Source: an uncultured Ignavibacteriota bacterium | GTDB taxonomy: Bacteria > Bacteroidota > Ignavibacteria > UBA10030 > UBA8401 | NCBI GenBank assembly: GCA_903907305.1 | Contig: CAIVNT010000255.1 | Location: 1 to 6,732, forward strand | Direction: 5' to 3' | Length of the DNA: 6,732 nt | In this document: positions 6,017 through 6,732 of the stretch, in pieces | Layout of the letters: each line of letters starts with the position of its first letter | Position numbering within the stretch: the stretch's first letter is position 1 | Translations under genes and position numbers: made by a program | Notes under the pieces: generated by a model | The model's input: the letters and a program-made list of their open reading frames with translations, nothing else | What the model was told of the DNA's origin: nothing | Database searches by the model: none

Positions 6017-6732
6017 CGTTCTATCCATTGCATAATCGGTACTCGCAAAAATTCTTCCGCAGGAATTCCGTCTGCACCAACCAGCAGAGAGCGTTGAGGT
6101 TTGAATTGTTTTGTGAATTGTGTTATTCCGGCAAGTGTTTCCCGTGACCGTCCGCTTTTTACTTCAATTGCAGTCAACGTTTTTCCGTATTGAACGATGA
6201 AATCAACTTCCTTTGCACCTTCGCGCCAGTAATAAATTTTTAACGGCGTACCCAATGACGAATTATAGAGATGCGCTCCTACCGACGATTCAACCAATCT
6301 TCCCCATACATCACGCTGTTGGACAATGGTGTCCAGGGGTTGAGCAATCTGTGCTGTGAGCAAGGCAGTGTTTAATACGAGAAGTTTAGGGCTCGATGCC
6401 CTTTGCCGGATCTTCTGAGAAGAATATTTTTCAAGTCCTGTTAGCATACCCGCTCCGGAAAGCAGCGAAAGGTAGTGCGATAGTGTCGTCGTATTTCCGG
6501 CATCCTGCAATTGATCGACCAGTTTCTGATAGGAAACGATCTGGCCGGAGTAGGAGCAACCAAGGGAAAAGAGTTGCCTGAGCAACGCCGGTTTATCAAC
6601 ACGCTGCATCAAAAGAATATCGCGTGAAACGGTTGTTTCTATCAGCGAATCGTTGATATACCTTTTCCAGCGGTCAGGTTCGCTGACTAATTGGGCTGCT
6701 CCTGGATATCCTCCATATATGACATATTGCTC
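6013..6732 (-). CDS. AAA-type ATPase with DUF4143 domain, C-terminal part (5' end outside window)
   Basis: The open frame continues without a stop to the right edge, giving 239 residues of a larger protein. The apparent start near 6612 (TTG/ATG) is only internal, because residues upstream of it match the family. The fragment opens EQYVIYGGYPGAAQLV and continues RWKRYINDSLIETTVSRDIL (fragment residues 21-40). This block is characteristic of proteins with an N-terminal AAA_14 ATPase and a C-terminal DUF4143 domain. A winged-helix-like segment follows (about 45-100). The C-terminal part ends in a PD-(D/E)xK-like fold, with E175-V-D177-F and, 13 residues on, E190-V-K192. The Walker motifs would lie outside the window. 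The cellular role of this family is not established; members are widespread in bacteria and archaea and often genetically mobile. It is convergent with uvrA and probably unrelated to it. Confidence 0.88.
   Translation of the reverse strand, partial: EQYVIYGGYPGAAQLVSEPDRWKRYINDSLIETTVSRDILLMQRVDKPALLRQLFSLGCSYSGQIVSYQKLVDQLQDAGNTTTLSHYLSLLSGAGMLTGLEKYSSQKIRQRASSPKLLVLNTALLTAQIAQPLDTIVQQRDVWGRLVESSVGAHLYNSSLGTPLKIYYWREGAKEVDFIVQYGKTLTAIEVKSGRSRETLAGITQFTKQFKPQRSLLVGADGIPAEEFLRVPIMQWIER

Overview
This window has a compact bacterial layout with moderate GC content. It carries housekeeping genes plus one complete type II toxin-antitoxin pair. No rRNA, tRNA, CRISPR array, insertion sequence or phage gene is visible. 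The best lineage hint is UvrA, whose first zinc site reads C-P-I-D and is followed by a FEEP...FAFNSPIGACPKCQGFG block and GID. From memory this resembles UvrA of the Bacteroidota/Chlorobiota/Ignavibacteria group, but that placement is an inference. Weak or absent Shine-Dalgarno motifs before rlmN, adk and uvrA agree with it loosely.

Left block (1-2136, minus strand): rlmN, adk and a glycerophosphodiester phosphodiesterase gene read leftwards as a probable operon. The gaps are 30 nt and 3 nt, and the last gene runs off the window. They encode a 23S rRNA/tRNA m2A methyltransferase, adenylate kinase with a four-cysteine lid, and a phosphodiester hydrolase.

Divergent control region (2137-2346): a plausible promoter for rlmN faces left and one for the toxin-antitoxin operon faces right. 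The rlmN leader contains a terminator-like hairpin plus T-run ending just before the ATG. The toxin-antitoxin promoter overlaps a perfect 9-bp inverted repeat that looks like an autoregulatory operator.

Centre (2347-5908, plus strand): vapB and vapC overlap by 4 nt, and uvrA follows 2 to 8 nt after the vapC stop. The nucleotide excision repair damage sensor therefore appears to lie in the same transcription unit as the toxin-antitoxin pair. This is the most interesting organisational feature of the window.

Right block (5909-6732): a 104-bp convergent gap without a canonical terminator is followed by the C-terminal part of an AAA/DUF4143-type ATPase on the minus strand, whose start lies outside the window.

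I found no convincing evidence for a wholly new system. The observations worth checking concern arrangement and regulation (vapBC-uvrA linkage, the rlmN leader hairpin) and some residue-level features of UvrA and adenylate kinase.
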